Notes: generated from the letters alone by a model not told the origin. A DNA stretch of 64,000 nucleotides from Myxococcus guangdongensis (GCF_024198255.1 NZ_JAJVKW010000007.1:248001-312000); one strand, 5' to 3'; positions 16,290 to 26,056 are shown, numbered from the stretch's first letter. Numbers and translations are program-made.

Positions 16290-17939
16290 TTACCGGGCCC
16301 GCATGGGCGGTGTCGCGGTTTGCTCAGGGAGGGGGTCGCGTTTGCCTTCACCCTGCGCGAAGCGGCGGAAGAAGCTGTCGTCGTTCCAGCGCGGGCGCGC
16401 CGGGGCGTTGGCCACCGCGAGCGTCAGGTCCGCGAGCATCCCGACGAACTTCACCGCGCCCTCCTTGTGGATGGGCTGCGACAGGTCATCCGACGGCGCG
16501 TGGTAGTGGCGCGTGTACCAGGCCTTGAACGTGCGCTCCTCGGCGGAGCCCGGCGCGTAGCCGAACTTGAAGGACAACGCCGGCACGCCCTGGCGGATGA
16601 AGGAGTACTGGTCGCTGCGGATGAACAGCAGACGGTTGGGCTCCGGGTCCGGCATCAACGTCACGCCGTGCCGCGACGCCACCTGCGCCAGCGGCGTCGC
16701 GAGGTCGGACTCCTCCTGGCCGTACGCCACCACGCGCTCGAAGGCGAACAGCGGCAGGAACATGTCCAGGTTGAAGTTGGCGACCAGCGCGTTGGCGGGC
16801 ACCGTGGGGCGCAGCGCGAAGTAGCGCGAGCCGAGCAGGCCCTTCTCCTCGCCCGTCACCAGCACGAAGAGCACGGAGCGCGCGGGCTTCCGGGCCTGGA
16901 GCGAGCGCGCCACCTCCAGCACCGCGGCCACGCCCGTCGCGTTGTCCATGGCGCCGTTGTAGATGCCGTCTGCGTCCACGGGCTGGCCCACGCCGACGTG
17001 GTCCAGGTGCGCGGTGAGCACCACGTACTCACCGGCCAGGGCCGGGTCGCTCCCCGGCAGCAGGCCCACGACGTTGGGCGACGTCGTCCGCGAGGACACG
17101 CGCTCGGAGCTCGCCTTCAGGCGCGCGGGCAGCTCGAAGCGCGGCATCGGCTGGTTCGCGTTCGCCCGCTTCAGGACGTCCTGGAACGAGTGCGGCGCGC
17201 CGGCGAACAGCTTCTGCGCGTGGGCCGCGTTGACGGCGACGCTGATTTGGAGCCCCGCGCTCTCGTCCAGCGCCGGGTCCGCGAAGGTCATCGCCTGCTG
17301 GTGGCGCGACGCGGCGGTGCGCGACCACGGCGTCTCCTCCAGCTTCGGGTTGAGCAGCACCACCGTGCCGATGGCGCCCGCCTTCTTCAGCGCCTTCGTG
17401 CGCTCGGCCTGGGAGCTGTGATGCGCGCGCAGCGGGCCGGAGACGTGGGCCGGGCCGCCCTGGAGATAGACGGCGATCTTCCCCTTCAAATCCACGCCGG
17501 CCAGGTCATCGTACCCGGCCTCCGGGATGGACAGCCCGTGGCCCACGAAGACCATGGCGGCCTCCACCGCGCCCGCCTCGCCCGCGCGCGGAGAGATGAT
17601 GGCGTCCTGGCCGATGACCAGCGGCGTGGCGCGTCCATCGCGCACCAGCGCCAGGCTCGACTTCGCGTCCACGAGCTGCCGGGAGACGAGCGGCACCTCC
17701 TGGAGATAGCTGTCACCGGCCCCGGGCTTCACGCCGAGCGCCGCCAGCTGCTCGGCCACGTAGGCCGCGGCCTTGCGGTGTCCCTCGGTGCCCGTGTCCC
17801 GCCCCTGCATCGCGTCGTCCGCGAGGTGGCGGACATGGCCCCACCAGCGCTCCGCGTCGGACGGAGGCGCGGCGGGCGCGGCGCCGAGGGCCAGCGAGGG
17901 CAACAAGCACAACGTCGTCAGCAGGTGGGGTGTGCGCAA
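16290..17939 (-). CDS. Secreted M28-family zinc aminopeptidase with PA domain
   Basis: 549 residues. The N-terminus is a signal peptide (LLTTLCLLPSLALGAAPAAP). A protease-associated (PA) region follows at about 150-260. The M28 catalytic core then shows the co-catalytic zinc motifs: LTAHLDHVGVG (His and Asp), NGAMDNATGVAAVLE (Asp) and LVTGEEKGLLGSRYF (Glu pair). A second NLD region and a C-terminal YHAPSDDLSQP with a ligand His complete the site. It removes N-terminal residues from peptides outside the cytoplasm. It diverges from the thioesterase gene over 150 bp. Confidence 0.9.
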   Translation of the reverse strand: MRTPHLLTTLCLLPSLALGAAPAAPPSDAERWWGHVRHLADDAMQGRDTGTEGHRKAAAYVAEQLAALGVKPGAGDSYLQEVPLVSRQLVDAKSSLALVRDGRATPLVIGQDAIISPRAGEAGAVEAAMVFVGHGLSIPEAGYDDLAGVDLKGKIAVYLQGGPAHVSGPLRAHHSSQAERTKALKKAGAIGTVVLLNPKLEETPWSRTAASRHQQAMTFADPALDESAGLQISVAVNAAHAQKLFAGAPHSFQDVLKRANANQPMPRFELPARLKASSERVSSRTTSPNVVGLLPGSDPALAGEYVVLTAHLDHVGVGQPVDADGIYNGAMDNATGVAAVLEVARSLQARKPARSVLFVLVTGEEKGLLGSRYFALRPTVPANALVANFNLDMFLPLFAFERVVAYGQEESDLATPLAQVASRHGVTLMPDPEPNRLLFIRSDQYSFIRQGVPALSFKFGYAPGSAEERTFKAWYTRHYHAPSDDLSQPIHKEGAVKFVGMLADLTLAVANAPARPRWNDDSFFRRFAQGEGKRDPLPEQTATPPMRAR

Positions 17940-18089
17940 GGGCGGGCTCGTGGAAGGAGGGCGACCCTGGCATCAACGCCCGGCCCCGCCCGTCATTTCC
18001 TTTCCTTCCACGAGCGGCCGTCCTCTCCGGGACGCGCCACGCACGCCAGGCGCGACAGCCGTGGCCAGGGTCGGCTAGGACGACGCCTC

Positions 18090-18968
18090 ATGAGCCGCGT
18101 CCTGGACGAGCTGCTGGAGCTCCTCAAGCTGGAAGTCATCGAGGAAAACCTTTTTCGCGGAAAGAGCCAGGATTTGGGCTTCCGTCAGCTCTTCGGCGGA
18201 CAGGTGCTGGGGCAGGCCCTGTCGGCGGCGAGCCAGACGGTGGAGACCGCGCGGCACGTGCACTCGCTGCACGGTTACTTCCTGCGGCCGGGCGACGCGG
18301 GCCAGCCCGTCGTCTACACGGTGGACCGGGTGCGCGACGGCGGCAGCATCAGCACGCGGCGCATCGTCGCCATCCAGAAGGGGCAGCCCATCTTCACGAT
18401 GATGGCCTCCTTCCACGGCGACGAGCCCGGCTACGCGCACCAGTCGCCCATGCCGGTGGTGCCGCCTCCCGAGGGGTTGCCCACGGACCTGGAGTTGCTC
18501 AAGCGCCAGGTGGCGCGCATCCCCGCGCGGCTGCGCGAGAAGATCCTCTGCGACAAGCCCATCGAGATGCGGCCGGTGGACTACATGGACCCGTTCCACC
18601 CGGTGCCGGGGGAGCCTCGCAAGGCGGTGTGGATCCGCGCGGATGGCGACCTCCCGGAGGACCCGCAGGTGCACAAGTACGTGCTCGCGTACGCGTCCGA
18701 CTTCAACCTCATCAGCACGGCGTTGCTGCCGCACGCGGCCAGCTTCTTCCAGCCCAACGTCGTCGGCGCGAGCCTGGACCACGCCCTCTGGTTCCACGGA
18801 GACCTGAAGGTGAACGACTGGCTCCTGTACGTGATGGACAGCCCGTGGTCCGGCAACGCGCGGGGCCTGTCGCGGGGCTCCGTCTACACGCGCGACGGCA
18901 GGCTCGTCGCGTCCGTGGCGCAGGAGGGGCTCTTGCGCATCCTGAAGGGCGACAAGCCCGCGTCGTGA
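18090..18968 (+). CDS. tesB: Acyl-CoA thioesterase II (TesB family)
   Basis: 292 residues, normal for TesB (~286). It begins with LLKLEVIEENLFRG followed by FGGQVLGQAL, the first hotdog domain. HSLHGYFLRPGD and YTVDRVRDGGSISTRR are hallmark TesB motifs. The second hotdog domain contains the conserved SLDHALWFHG and DWLLYVMDSPWSGNARG. It hydrolyses medium/long acyl-CoA to free acid and CoA in the cytoplasm. The frame is open far upstream, but this ATG matches the family N-terminus. Confidence 0.93.
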   Translation: MSRVLDELLELLKLEVIEENLFRGKSQDLGFRQLFGGQVLGQALSAASQTVETARHVHSLHGYFLRPGDAGQPVVYTVDRVRDGGSISTRRIVAIQKGQPIFTMMASFHGDEPGYAHQSPMPVVPPPEGLPTDLELLKRQVARIPARLREKILCDKPIEMRPVDYMDPFHPVPGEPRKAVWIRADGDLPEDPQVHKYVLAYASDFNLISTALLPHAASFFQPNVVGASLDHALWFHGDLKVNDWLLYVMDSPWSGNARGLSRGSVYTRDGRLVASVAQEGLLRILKGDKPAS

Positions 18969-19023
18969 GCGATGGACGTCGATGGCCGAGCGGCCCCCAT
19001 GCGGGGCGGAAGGGGACGTGACG

Positions 19024-19722
19024 ATGCGCGCGGTGGTGTATCAGCACGAGGAGCACGAGGGCGTCGGCCTCTTGGGACCCGCGTTGACGGAGGTGGGCTT
19101 CACGCTGGTCCACCGCTTCCGCGCCGTGCGGCACGAGGACGTGGACGCGGAGCTGGTGGTGGTGCTCGGCGGCCCCATGGGCGTCTACGAAGCCGACCAG
19201 CATCCGTTCCTGCGCGACGAGGGCGCCGTCCTGATGGAGCGGCTCGCCGGTGAGCGCCCGTGCCTGGGCATCTGCCTGGGCGCGCAGCTGCTCGCGGACG
19301 CGGCGGGCGCGGAGGTCTTCGCGGGGAAGAACGGCTTCGAGGTCGGCGTGGGCCCGGTGCGCTGGACGCCAGAGGCCCAACAGGACCCGGTCATCGCCGC
19401 TGGCGCGCGCCCGCGCGGCACCGTGGCGCACTGGCACGGTGACACCTACAAGCCCGTGCCCGGCGCGACGCTGCTCGCGTCCACGGACCGCTACACGCAG
19501 CAGGCCTTCCGGCTGGGCAACTCCTACGGCTTCCAGTTCCACCTGGAGCTGACCGCGCGCGAGCTGGGTCGCTGGTTCGACCTGGGCGCCGAGGACCTGG
19601 CGCGGCGTCACAAGAACGTGACAGAGCTCAAGAGCCAGCTCCCCAAGCTCGAGGCCGCGGAGCCGGAGAACCGCGAGCTGCTGCGGCGTCTCGCGCGTCA
19701 CTTCGCCCAGGCTGTTCGCTGA
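19024..19722 (+). CDS. Class I glutamine amidotransferase-like protein (GMP synthase-type)
   Basis: 232 residues from ATG 19024 (MRAVVYQHEEHEG); an in-frame ATG at 18982 is possible but less typical. GGPMGVYEADQHPFL and PCLGICLGAQLLADAAG carry the oxyanion loop and nucleophile Cys; FQFHLELT carries the His and Glu of the triad. It is the free-standing type found next to metabolic genes. It may hydrolyse glutamine or gamma-glutamyl compounds; the ammonia acceptor is unknown. It starts 55 bp after tesB and may be co-transcribed. Confidence 0.85.
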   Translation: MRAVVYQHEEHEGVGLLGPALTEVGFTLVHRFRAVRHEDVDAELVVVLGGPMGVYEADQHPFLRDEGAVLMERLAGERPCLGICLGAQLLADAAGAEVFAGKNGFEVGVGPVRWTPEAQQDPVIAAGARPRGTVAHWHGDTYKPVPGATLLASTDRYTQQAFRLGNSYGFQFHLELTARELGRWFDLGAEDLARRHKNVTELKSQLPKLEAAEPENRELLRRLARHFAQAVR

Positions 19723-19988
19723 AGACACCGCTGACACGAATTGCACCCGGTCACGAATCACCCAGCGCTGCTTCGTCGTCAGCTCTGGGTTTCAGTGTTT
19801 CACGAGTGAGCGGAGCTGAGCCTGGGTCAGCATGACTCCGGGCGGGCAGGGGAGCGGAGGGAAGGTGAGGACCCGTTCATGTGGGGGACTCACTCGCGAC
19901 GTCTCATTCATGTATCGTCGACACCTCCGCCGGCGGAGAGGGGGAAGTCTGTCTCGCCGATGCAGCGTGCGGACGCGTTGAGGTCGGG

Positions 19989-20528
19989 ATGTGGCAATTC
20001 GGCATGGCGCTCCTGCTGCTCGGAGGACTTCCTCCGGACGGCGCCGCGCAGCTCGCGAAGGTGAGCCGGCTCAAGGCGGCGATGCAGCGCGTGGCTTCGG
20101 ACCCGGAGCTGATTCAGGAGGTGCGGGCCCAGAACGCGCGCGGCATGACGCTCACCACCATCCGCGCGGAGGACGACGTGTGGTTGTCCACGCCGGCGCT
20201 CACGCCCTTCAAGCAGCGTGTGCTCGATGCGCGCTGCTCGCGCGTGCTGGCCAGACACCGGGAGGCGATGGGCAACCTGGTGGTCGCCGAGGCCTTCGCG
20301 ATGGACCGCTTGGGCGCGCTGGTGGGCGCCACGCGCCGCACGTCCGATTACTGGCAGGGTGACGAGGAGAAGTTCCAGGTGCCGTTTCGCGAGGGACGCC
20401 TGCTCGAGGAGAAGCCCTTCTTCGACGAGTCCTCCCAGTCCTACGTGGTCCAGGTGTCCCTGCCGGTCCGCGACGCGGGCCGCATCATCGGCGCCGTCAC
20501 CCTCTCGATTTCCCTGCTCGACCTCTGA
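19989..20528 (+). CDS. Secreted PDC (Cache-like) sensor-domain protein
   Basis: 179 residues from ATG 19989, which gives a short signal peptide (MWQFGMALLLLGGLPPDGAA). A longer in-frame start at 19881 exists but adds an unlikely Cys-rich segment. The body resembles a single PDC/Cache ligand-binding domain: VVAEAFAMDRLGALVGATRRTSDYWQGDEEKF, then YVVQVSLPVRDAGRIIGAV, the conserved last strands of PDC folds. No transmembrane or output domain follows. The chemoreceptor gene starts 17 bp downstream, so this may be a periplasmic partner for it. A 14-bp palindrome CTCCGCCGGCGGAG (19925-19938) lies 50 bp upstream. Confidence 0.75.
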   Translation: MWQFGMALLLLGGLPPDGAAQLAKVSRLKAAMQRVASDPELIQEVRAQNARGMTLTTIRAEDDVWLSTPALTPFKQRVLDARCSRVLARHREAMGNLVVAEAFAMDRLGALVGATRRTSDYWQGDEEKFQVPFREGRLLEEKPFFDESSQSYVVQVSLPVRDAGRIIGAVTLSISLLDL

Positions 20529-20545
20529 CGTCTCGCCGCCGCCCC

Positions 20546-22438
20546 ATGCGCCTCCTCGACGGACTCTCCCTTCGTACCCGACTGACGGTGGCCGTCGCCC
20601 TGCTCACGCTCGGGGCCCTGTTGCCCTTCAACCTGCTGGGCCGCCTCTTCGTCTTCAACAACCTCCAGGAGCAGATCCACGCCACCCTGCGCGTGGAGGC
20701 CCAGGGCCTGAGGGATTTGGTGGAGAGCGCCCTGGTGGAGCGCGAGGCGAACGCGCGCTCCTGGTCCGAGGACGCCATCATCCGCGGCGCGCTGCTCTTC
20801 GACACCTTCGAGAAGAGCGACGCGGTGCTCGTCGCGCTGGAGAAGCGCCACCCCTCGTTCGCGGGCCTGGTGCTCTTCACCGAGGACGGCCGCGCGGTGT
20901 CCGCCAGCGAGGAGAAGCTGCGCCGCGCCTACGAGGGCCGCGAGCGCGAGGTGGTCGCCACGCCCTGGTTCAAGGCCGCGCTCAACGGCACCCAGGACAT
21001 CACCGGCTTCACCCAGGTGGACCCGTTCTTCGAGCGGACCGTGCTCCCGCTGGCGGTGCCCGTGCTCAGCCCCATCAGCGGCGCGCGCATCGGCGTGCTG
21101 CTGGCCGCCTACGAGTGGAGCCAGGTGGCCGAGGTGGTGGCGCCCGCGCTGGAGCGCTCGCGGGCGCGGGGACAGAAGAGCTTCGCGCTGGAGGTGCTGG
21201 ATGCGCAGGGCACCACGCTCTTCGACACGCACGAGAAGGACATCGCCCGGCCCGACGACGTCGTCAGCGTGGAGGCCACCAACGCCAACGCCGTGCGCGA
21301 CGTGGGCGACGGCTGGCGCTTCGTGGCCACCGTGGACCCGGAGGACGCGTACGCGCCGCTGGCGGAGGCGGGGAGGGTGGCCGTGGGGCTGACGGCGCTG
21401 GCGCTCGTCGTGGCGGGCGTGGGCGGCTTCCTGCTCGCGCGCGGCGCCACCGGGCCCATCTCCCGGTTGAGCCAGGTGGTCACCCGCGTGGTGCGCGAGG
21501 GCGACCTCACCCAGCGCGTGGAGGTCTCCACCCGGCGCGACGAGGTGGGCGAGCTCGCCTCCGCCTTCTCCCTGATGATGGAGCACCTGCGCGAGTCCAC
21601 CCGCGGCCTGCAGGCGGGCACCAAGGTGCTCGGGCAGACGGTCGCCGAGCTCACCGCCGCCGCCGCCCAGCAGGAGCGCACGCTGACGAAGCAGGCCGCC
21701 GCCCTCCAGGAGACGCAAGTGACGGCGCAGGAGATCAAGCAGACGTCGCTGATGGCCGCCGAGCGCTCCCAGGCCGTGCTCGGCGTCACCGCCCGCGCCC
21801 GCGAGGTGGGCCAGTCCGGCGAGGCCACGGTGTCCGCCAGCCTCCAGGGCTTCGAGGAGCTGCGCGAGCAGGTGGGCGTCGTGGCCCGCAGCATCGCCGC
21901 GCTCAACGAGCGCACCCGTCAGATTGGCGGCATCACCCAGACGGTGAAGGACCTGGCCGACCAGTCCAACATGCTCGCCCTCAACGCGGCGATCGAAGCC
22001 GTGCGCTCGGGCGAGCACGGCAAGGGCTTCGGCGTGGTGGCCCGCGAGATCCGCAGCCTCGCCGACCAGTCCATCTCGTCCACCGGCCGCGTGCGGGAGA
22101 TCCTCGAGGACATCCGCCAGTCCATCGAGTCCACCGTCACCCAGGCCGAGCAGAGCCAGGGCAGCGCGGAGACCGGCCTCACCCAGGTGCGCGCCAGCGG
22201 CAACAGCCTCCGCGAGCTCACCGGCATCATCCAGGACAACGCCTCCGCCGCTCAGCAGATCGCCGCCGCCGTCACCCAGCAGAACGCCGGCGTGGCGCAG
22301 ATCTTCATCGCCGTCACCGACCTGTCCCGCATGATGGAGGAGTCCATGCAGGGCCTTCAGGCCGCCCAGCGGATCACCGCGTCCCTGCGGGAAGTCGCCG
22401 CTCAAATGGACACCGTGGCGGCCACATACCGCGTCTAG
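20546..22438 (+). CDS. Methyl-accepting chemotaxis protein with periplasmic sensor and HAMP domain
   Basis: 630 residues. TM1 at about 12-32, a ~240-residue periplasmic Cache-like domain, TM2 at about 278-300, HAMP at about 302-354 (GPISRLSQVVTRVVREGDL), then the coiled-coil signalling domain. Its hairpin tip near residues 487-508 reads SGEHGKGFGVVAREIRSLADQ, the CheA/CheW-binding signature. There is no C-terminal CheR-tethering pentapeptide (ends ATYRV). It signals ligand state to a chemosensory kinase; no che genes are nearby, so it must use a system elsewhere. It is co-transcribed with the PDC-domain gene. Confidence 0.92.
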   Translation: MRLLDGLSLRTRLTVAVALLTLGALLPFNLLGRLFVFNNLQEQIHATLRVEAQGLRDLVESALVEREANARSWSEDAIIRGALLFDTFEKSDAVLVALEKRHPSFAGLVLFTEDGRAVSASEEKLRRAYEGREREVVATPWFKAALNGTQDITGFTQVDPFFERTVLPLAVPVLSPISGARIGVLLAAYEWSQVAEVVAPALERSRARGQKSFALEVLDAQGTTLFDTHEKDIARPDDVVSVEATNANAVRDVGDGWRFVATVDPEDAYAPLAEAGRVAVGLTALALVVAGVGGFLLARGATGPISRLSQVVTRVVREGDLTQRVEVSTRRDEVGELASAFSLMMEHLRESTRGLQAGTKVLGQTVAELTAAAAQQERTLTKQAAALQETQVTAQEIKQTSLMAAERSQAVLGVTARAREVGQSGEATVSASLQGFEELREQVGVVARSIAALNERTRQIGGITQTVKDLADQSNMLALNAAIEAVRSGEHGKGFGVVAREIRSLADQSISSTGRVREILEDIRQSIESTVTQAEQSQGSAETGLTQVRASGNSLRELTGIIQDNASAAQQIAAAVTQQNAGVAQIFIAVTDLSRMMEESMQGLQAAQRITASLREVAAQMDTVAATYRV

Positions 22439-22584
22439 TCAATGTCTTGCGGGTAACACTTTGAGTGCCAACATCGAGCACTCTCCGTGTAAATCAGGAT
22501 TATGCGCAACCCGGGGATTCCTCGGGCCAATCCCGGCCCTTGGGAGCCCCGTTTCGTTGGTCCTTCACTTGAAGGAGCACCGCA

Positions 22585-24987
22585 ATGCGCAGCGTCGTGA
22601 AAGCCGCCGTATGCATGGCAGTGATGGCGACGTCCCAAGCGTGGGGCTTCAATCCCACGGAGAACTCCCCCAAGGGCACCCTGGCTTCCCAGGCGTTCTT
22701 CAAGCCCGAGCTGTCGTTGGCCAGCGGGCAGGTGCCGCTGGCCGAGGCTCTGCGGAAGATGGGGCCTGACAGCGGGAAGGTCTGGGACGACTTCTTCGCC
22801 CGCAACGGGAACAACTTCGAGATCTACATCGACGTCGTGACGGGGACGGCCGCCAACATCCAGGGCGCCGTTCCGCTCATCCCCGGCAACGGGGTGGGCA
22901 ACAAGCTGACCCTGGGCAGCCTGGGCCGGCAGCTGGGTCGTTCGGTCGACAAGGTGGACGGGGCCGTCGTGGCCGACCTCGTCTTCAAGTTCGTGGAGGC
23001 CAACCGCGCCGCGGTGGGCGTGGACATGCTCCAGCTGGGCGAGGCCCGGGCGGATCAGATCACCCCCGACCTGTGGCAGGTCTCCATCCCGCAGCAGTAC
23101 CAGGGCATCCCCGTGCGGTACGGACGGCTGGCGGCCACCATCAGCCACGGCAACCTCATCCTCCTGGGCACCGAGTCCTGGGCGAACATCGGCGTGTCGC
23201 CGATGCCGCTGGTGGACGCGGATCGGGCCACGGTGCTCTCGCACGAGCGCTTCGGCCTGTACGAGAGCCCGGAGAGCATCTGGAAGGAGCCCACGCTGGA
23301 GGTGACGCCGGTGTCCGTGCCCAACGCGGGCTTCGGCCGGGGCATGACGCACCAGCTGGTGTGGACGTACGGCTTCACCACCACGGAGGGCCACGAGCAC
23401 TGGAAGGTCACGGTCGACGCGGCCTCCGGTGACGTGCTCGCGCTCGAGGACGACAACCACTACATCGACCAGTCCGTGCGGGGCGGCGCGTACGTGTTCA
23501 CCAACACGGACGTCCCGGTGACGTGCACGCCCGGCTCGTTCTGCGGCTCCATGCAGGCCAACTACCCCATGCCGTGGGCCAACGTGGGCAGCGGCGTCTT
23601 CACGGACGGCTACGGCGTCTACAACTACACCTCCGGCACCACCACCACCACGCTGGCCGGCAAGTACATCCGCATCACGGACACCTGCGGCGCCATCAGC
23701 GCGAGCGGCGCGGGCAACATCAACATGGGCGGCACCAACGGCCAGCACAACTGCATCAGCGGCCAGGCCGGCAACAGCCCCGCGTCCCGCAGCGCGTTCT
23801 ACGAGCTCAACCGCATCGCGGAGCTGGCGCGCGGCTGGCTGCCCACCAACGCGTGGCTGCAAGGCACCATGACGGCCAACGTCAACATCAACAGCACCTG
23901 CAACGCCTTCTGGAACGGGTCCACGGTGAACTTCTACCGCAGCGGCGGTGGGTGCCGGAACACGGGTGAGATTGGCGCCGTGTTCGACCACGAGTGGGGC
24001 CACGGCATGGACGACAACGACACGGCCGGCACGCTGAGCAACTCCAGCGAGGCCTACGCCGACGTCGCGTCGATGTACCGCCTGCCGTTCAACCCCGCCG
24101 CCACGCCGACGTCCGGCCAGTCCCCCGCGTCCTGCGTGGGCTACGGCTTCTTCCAGACCACGAACAACGGCTGCGGCATGACGGCGGACGGCACCGGCTA
24201 CAACGTCAACGAGGCCCAGACGGGCGCGGCCTGGTGCGCCACCAACTGCTCGGGCGTGCGTGACGCCGACTACGCGGCCCACAACCCCGCGACGCCCGCC
24301 ACGCCGCAGAACTTCGTCTGCACCCGGTGCTCCAGCGGCACCGGCCCGTGCAGCCGTCAGGTCCACTGCGCCGCGTCCCCCGTGCGTCAGGCCGCGTGGG
24401 ACTTCATCGCGCGGGACCTCCGCTCGGCGCCGTTCAACTACGACTGGAACACGGCGCAGACCATCGGCAACAAGGTGTTCTACCAGGGCAGCGGCAACAT
24501 CGGCTCGTGGCACGCCTGCAACTGCACGGCGGGCACGTCCGATGGCTGCGCGGCCACCAACGGCTACAAGCAGTGGCTGGCGGCGGACGACGACAACGGC
24601 AACATCAACGATGGCACGCCGCACATGACGGCCATCTACAACGCGTTCAACCGCCACAACATCGCCTGTGCCACCCCGGCGCCGGTGAACAGCGGTTGTT
24701 CGGGCGGCCCCACGGCGGCGCCCACCGTCACGGTGACGCCGGCCACGGGCCAGGTCTCCCTGAGCTGGAGCGCCGTCAGCGGCGCGACCCAGTACTGGGT
24801 GATGAAGTCGGACGGTGTCAACGGCTGCAACTACGGCAAGGCGCGCGTCGCCACCACGACGGCGACCAACTACGTGGACGGCGAGGTCCTCTCCGGCCAC
24901 AACACCTGCTACTCCGTCGTCGCCGCGGGCAGCAGCGCCGCGTGCTACGGCGCGTCCAGCACCTGCACCTGCGTGAGCCCGCTGTAG
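22585..24987 (+). CDS. Secreted HEWGH zinc metalloprotease with C-terminal FN3-like domain
   Basis: 800 residues. A signal peptide (residues 1-22) is followed by a ~270-residue propeptide-like region including an FTP/PepSY-type part (HWKVTVDAASGDVLALEDD). The catalytic HEWGH is at residues 469-473, with NSSEAYADVAS about 20 residues later supplying the probable third zinc ligand Glu. This is a gluzincin arrangement. The catalytic part is rich in Cys (CTRCSSGTGPCSRQVHC), suggesting disulfides outside the cell. A fibronectin-III-like domain (about 712-800) closes the protein. It probably degrades prey or matrix protein. The 146-bp upstream gap is less GC-rich than the surroundings and probably holds its promoter. 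Confidence 0.85.
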   Translation: MRSVVKAAVCMAVMATSQAWGFNPTENSPKGTLASQAFFKPELSLASGQVPLAEALRKMGPDSGKVWDDFFARNGNNFEIYIDVVTGTAANIQGAVPLIPGNGVGNKLTLGSLGRQLGRSVDKVDGAVVADLVFKFVEANRAAVGVDMLQLGEARADQITPDLWQVSIPQQYQGIPVRYGRLAATISHGNLILLGTESWANIGVSPMPLVDADRATVLSHERFGLYESPESIWKEPTLEVTPVSVPNAGFGRGMTHQLVWTYGFTTTEGHEHWKVTVDAASGDVLALEDDNHYIDQSVRGGAYVFTNTDVPVTCTPGSFCGSMQANYPMPWANVGSGVFTDGYGVYNYTSGTTTTTLAGKYIRITDTCGAISASGAGNINMGGTNGQHNCISGQAGNSPASRSAFYELNRIAELARGWLPTNAWLQGTMTANVNINSTCNAFWNGSTVNFYRSGGGCRNTGEIGAVFDHEWGHGMDDNDTAGTLSNSSEAYADVASMYRLPFNPAATPTSGQSPASCVGYGFFQTTNNGCGMTADGTGYNVNEAQTGAAWCATNCSGVRDADYAAHNPATPATPQNFVCTRCSSGTGPCSRQVHCAASPVRQAAWDFIARDLRSAPFNYDWNTAQTIGNKVFYQGSGNIGSWHACNCTAGTSDGCAATNGYKQWLAADDDNGNINDGTPHMTAIYNAFNRHNIACATPAPVNSGCSGGPTAAPTVTVTPATGQVSLSWSAVSGATQYWVMKSDGVNGCNYGKARVATTTATNYVDGEVLSGHNTCYSVVAAGSSAACYGASSTCTCVSPL

Positions 24988-25013
24988 TCCGGCGCTCACC
25001 CTGACTTCCGACA

Positions 25014-25095
25014 CGGTGGGGCGCGCTCGCTCGGGGGCGCTCCACCGGCGTCGAGGTCTCCCGGGGCGGCCTCGCGCTCGCGCGTGGGGCCGCCC
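25014..25095. terminator. Two tandem terminator hairpins between convergent genes
   Basis: First hairpin: CGGTGGGGCGC (25014-25024) / GCGCTCCACCG (25037-25047), 11 bp with one G-U pair. Second hairpin: GGGCGGCC (25064-25071) / GGCCGCCC (25088-25095), a perfect 8 bp. Both lie in the 115 bp between the metalloprotease stop and the stop of the minus-strand MarR-GNAT gene. Confidence 0.6.
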
Positions 25096-25102
25096 TTCCT
25101 CG

Positions 25103-26038
25103 TCAGAGCTTCAGCTCCCACGTCTCGCTCATCAGGCCCTCGCCGAACAGGGCGTGCGGCTCCTTGCTCACGAGCGCGAAGCCCGCGCGCTCGTACATGC
25201 GGCGCGCGGCGTGGAGCTGCTGCTCCGTCCACAGCCGCACCTTCCGATAGCCGGCCTCGCGCGCGAACTGGAGACAGGCGTCCATCAGCTTCGTGCCGAC
25301 GCCGTGTCCTCGGGCCGAGGGCTCCACGAGCATCAGCCGCAGCTTGGCCACCGTCTTCGTGTCGCGCACCAGGAACACCGAGCCGACGGGGCGGCCGTTC
25401 AGCTCGGCGATCCAGCAGCGCTCCCGCGCGGGGTCTCGCTCCTGGATGAAGCGCGAGGTGATGCCGGCCACCAGCGCCTCGAAGCGCATGTCCCAGCCGT
25501 ACTCCTGGCTGTACAGGATGCCGTGGCGCTGGACGACCCAGCCCATGTCCCCGGGGCGGTGCTCGCGCAGGACGACGTGGGGCTGGGCGTCCTGGGTGGA
25601 GCGCTCGCCCATCAGCTCCTCGATGGTCAGCATCGCCTCCAGCAGGCGCGGGCGCTCGTCGGCGCGCAGCGGGGAGAGCAGGGCGCGGATGGAGTCGTTG
25701 GAGCGGCTGTTCAGCCGGTTGTAGGTCTGCTCTCCCTTGGCGGTGAGCCGCACCAGGTGCTGGCGGGCATCGAGCGCGGAGGGGACCTTCTCGATGAGGC
25801 CCTGGTTGCCGAAGTTGCGCAAGAGCCGGCTCAGGTAGCCCGCGTCGAGCGCCAGCTCGCGGCTGATCTCCGTCGCGGTGGGGGACTCGCGGTGGTACAG
25901 CTCGTAGATGACGCGGGCCTCGGTGAGCGAGAACTCGCTGTGGAGCAGGCCCTCGTCGAGCACGCCGATCTTCTGGGTGTAGAAGCGGTTGAAGTGCCGA
26001 ACCGCCGCCACGGTGGGGTCACGTCGCATCTGTGCCAT
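25103..26038 (-). CDS. MarR-type HTH / GNAT acetyltransferase fusion protein
   Basis: 311 residues with two domains. Residues ~1-145 are a MarR winged helix: LTEARVIYELYHRESPTATEISRELALDAGYLSRLLRNF, then GLIEKVPSALDARQHLVRLT. Residues ~155-311 are a GNAT acetyltransferase with motif A LMLVEPSARGHGVGTKLM and the C-terminal ARRMYERAGFALVSKE. Such fusions are a known architecture; the substrate is unknown. The transporter gene 26057-27046 ends 18 bp upstream on the same strand, so the two form an operon and the regulator may control it. Confidence 0.9.
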   Translation of the reverse strand: MAQMRRDPTVAAVRHFNRFYTQKIGVLDEGLLHSEFSLTEARVIYELYHRESPTATEISRELALDAGYLSRLLRNFGNQGLIEKVPSALDARQHLVRLTAKGEQTYNRLNSRSNDSIRALLSPLRADERPRLLEAMLTIEELMGERSTQDAQPHVVLREHRPGDMGWVVQRHGILYSQEYGWDMRFEALVAGITSRFIQERDPARERCWIAELNGRPVGSVFLVRDTKTVAKLRLMLVEPSARGHGVGTKLMDACLQFAREAGYRKVRLWTEQQLHAARRMYERAGFALVSKEPHALFGEGLMSETWELKL

Positions 26039-26056
26039 TCTCGTAGCATCGCCGAT

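Noticed and set aside
16287..18089. Plus-strand extension of the thioesterase frame to 16287
   Set aside because: It lies wholly opposite the M28 peptidase gene; TesB homology begins at ATG 18090.
22435..25014. 859-codon minus-strand frame opposite the metalloprotease
   Set aside because: Low-complexity Arg/Val/Gly composition and no motifs; the plus strand has HEWGH and a signal peptide.
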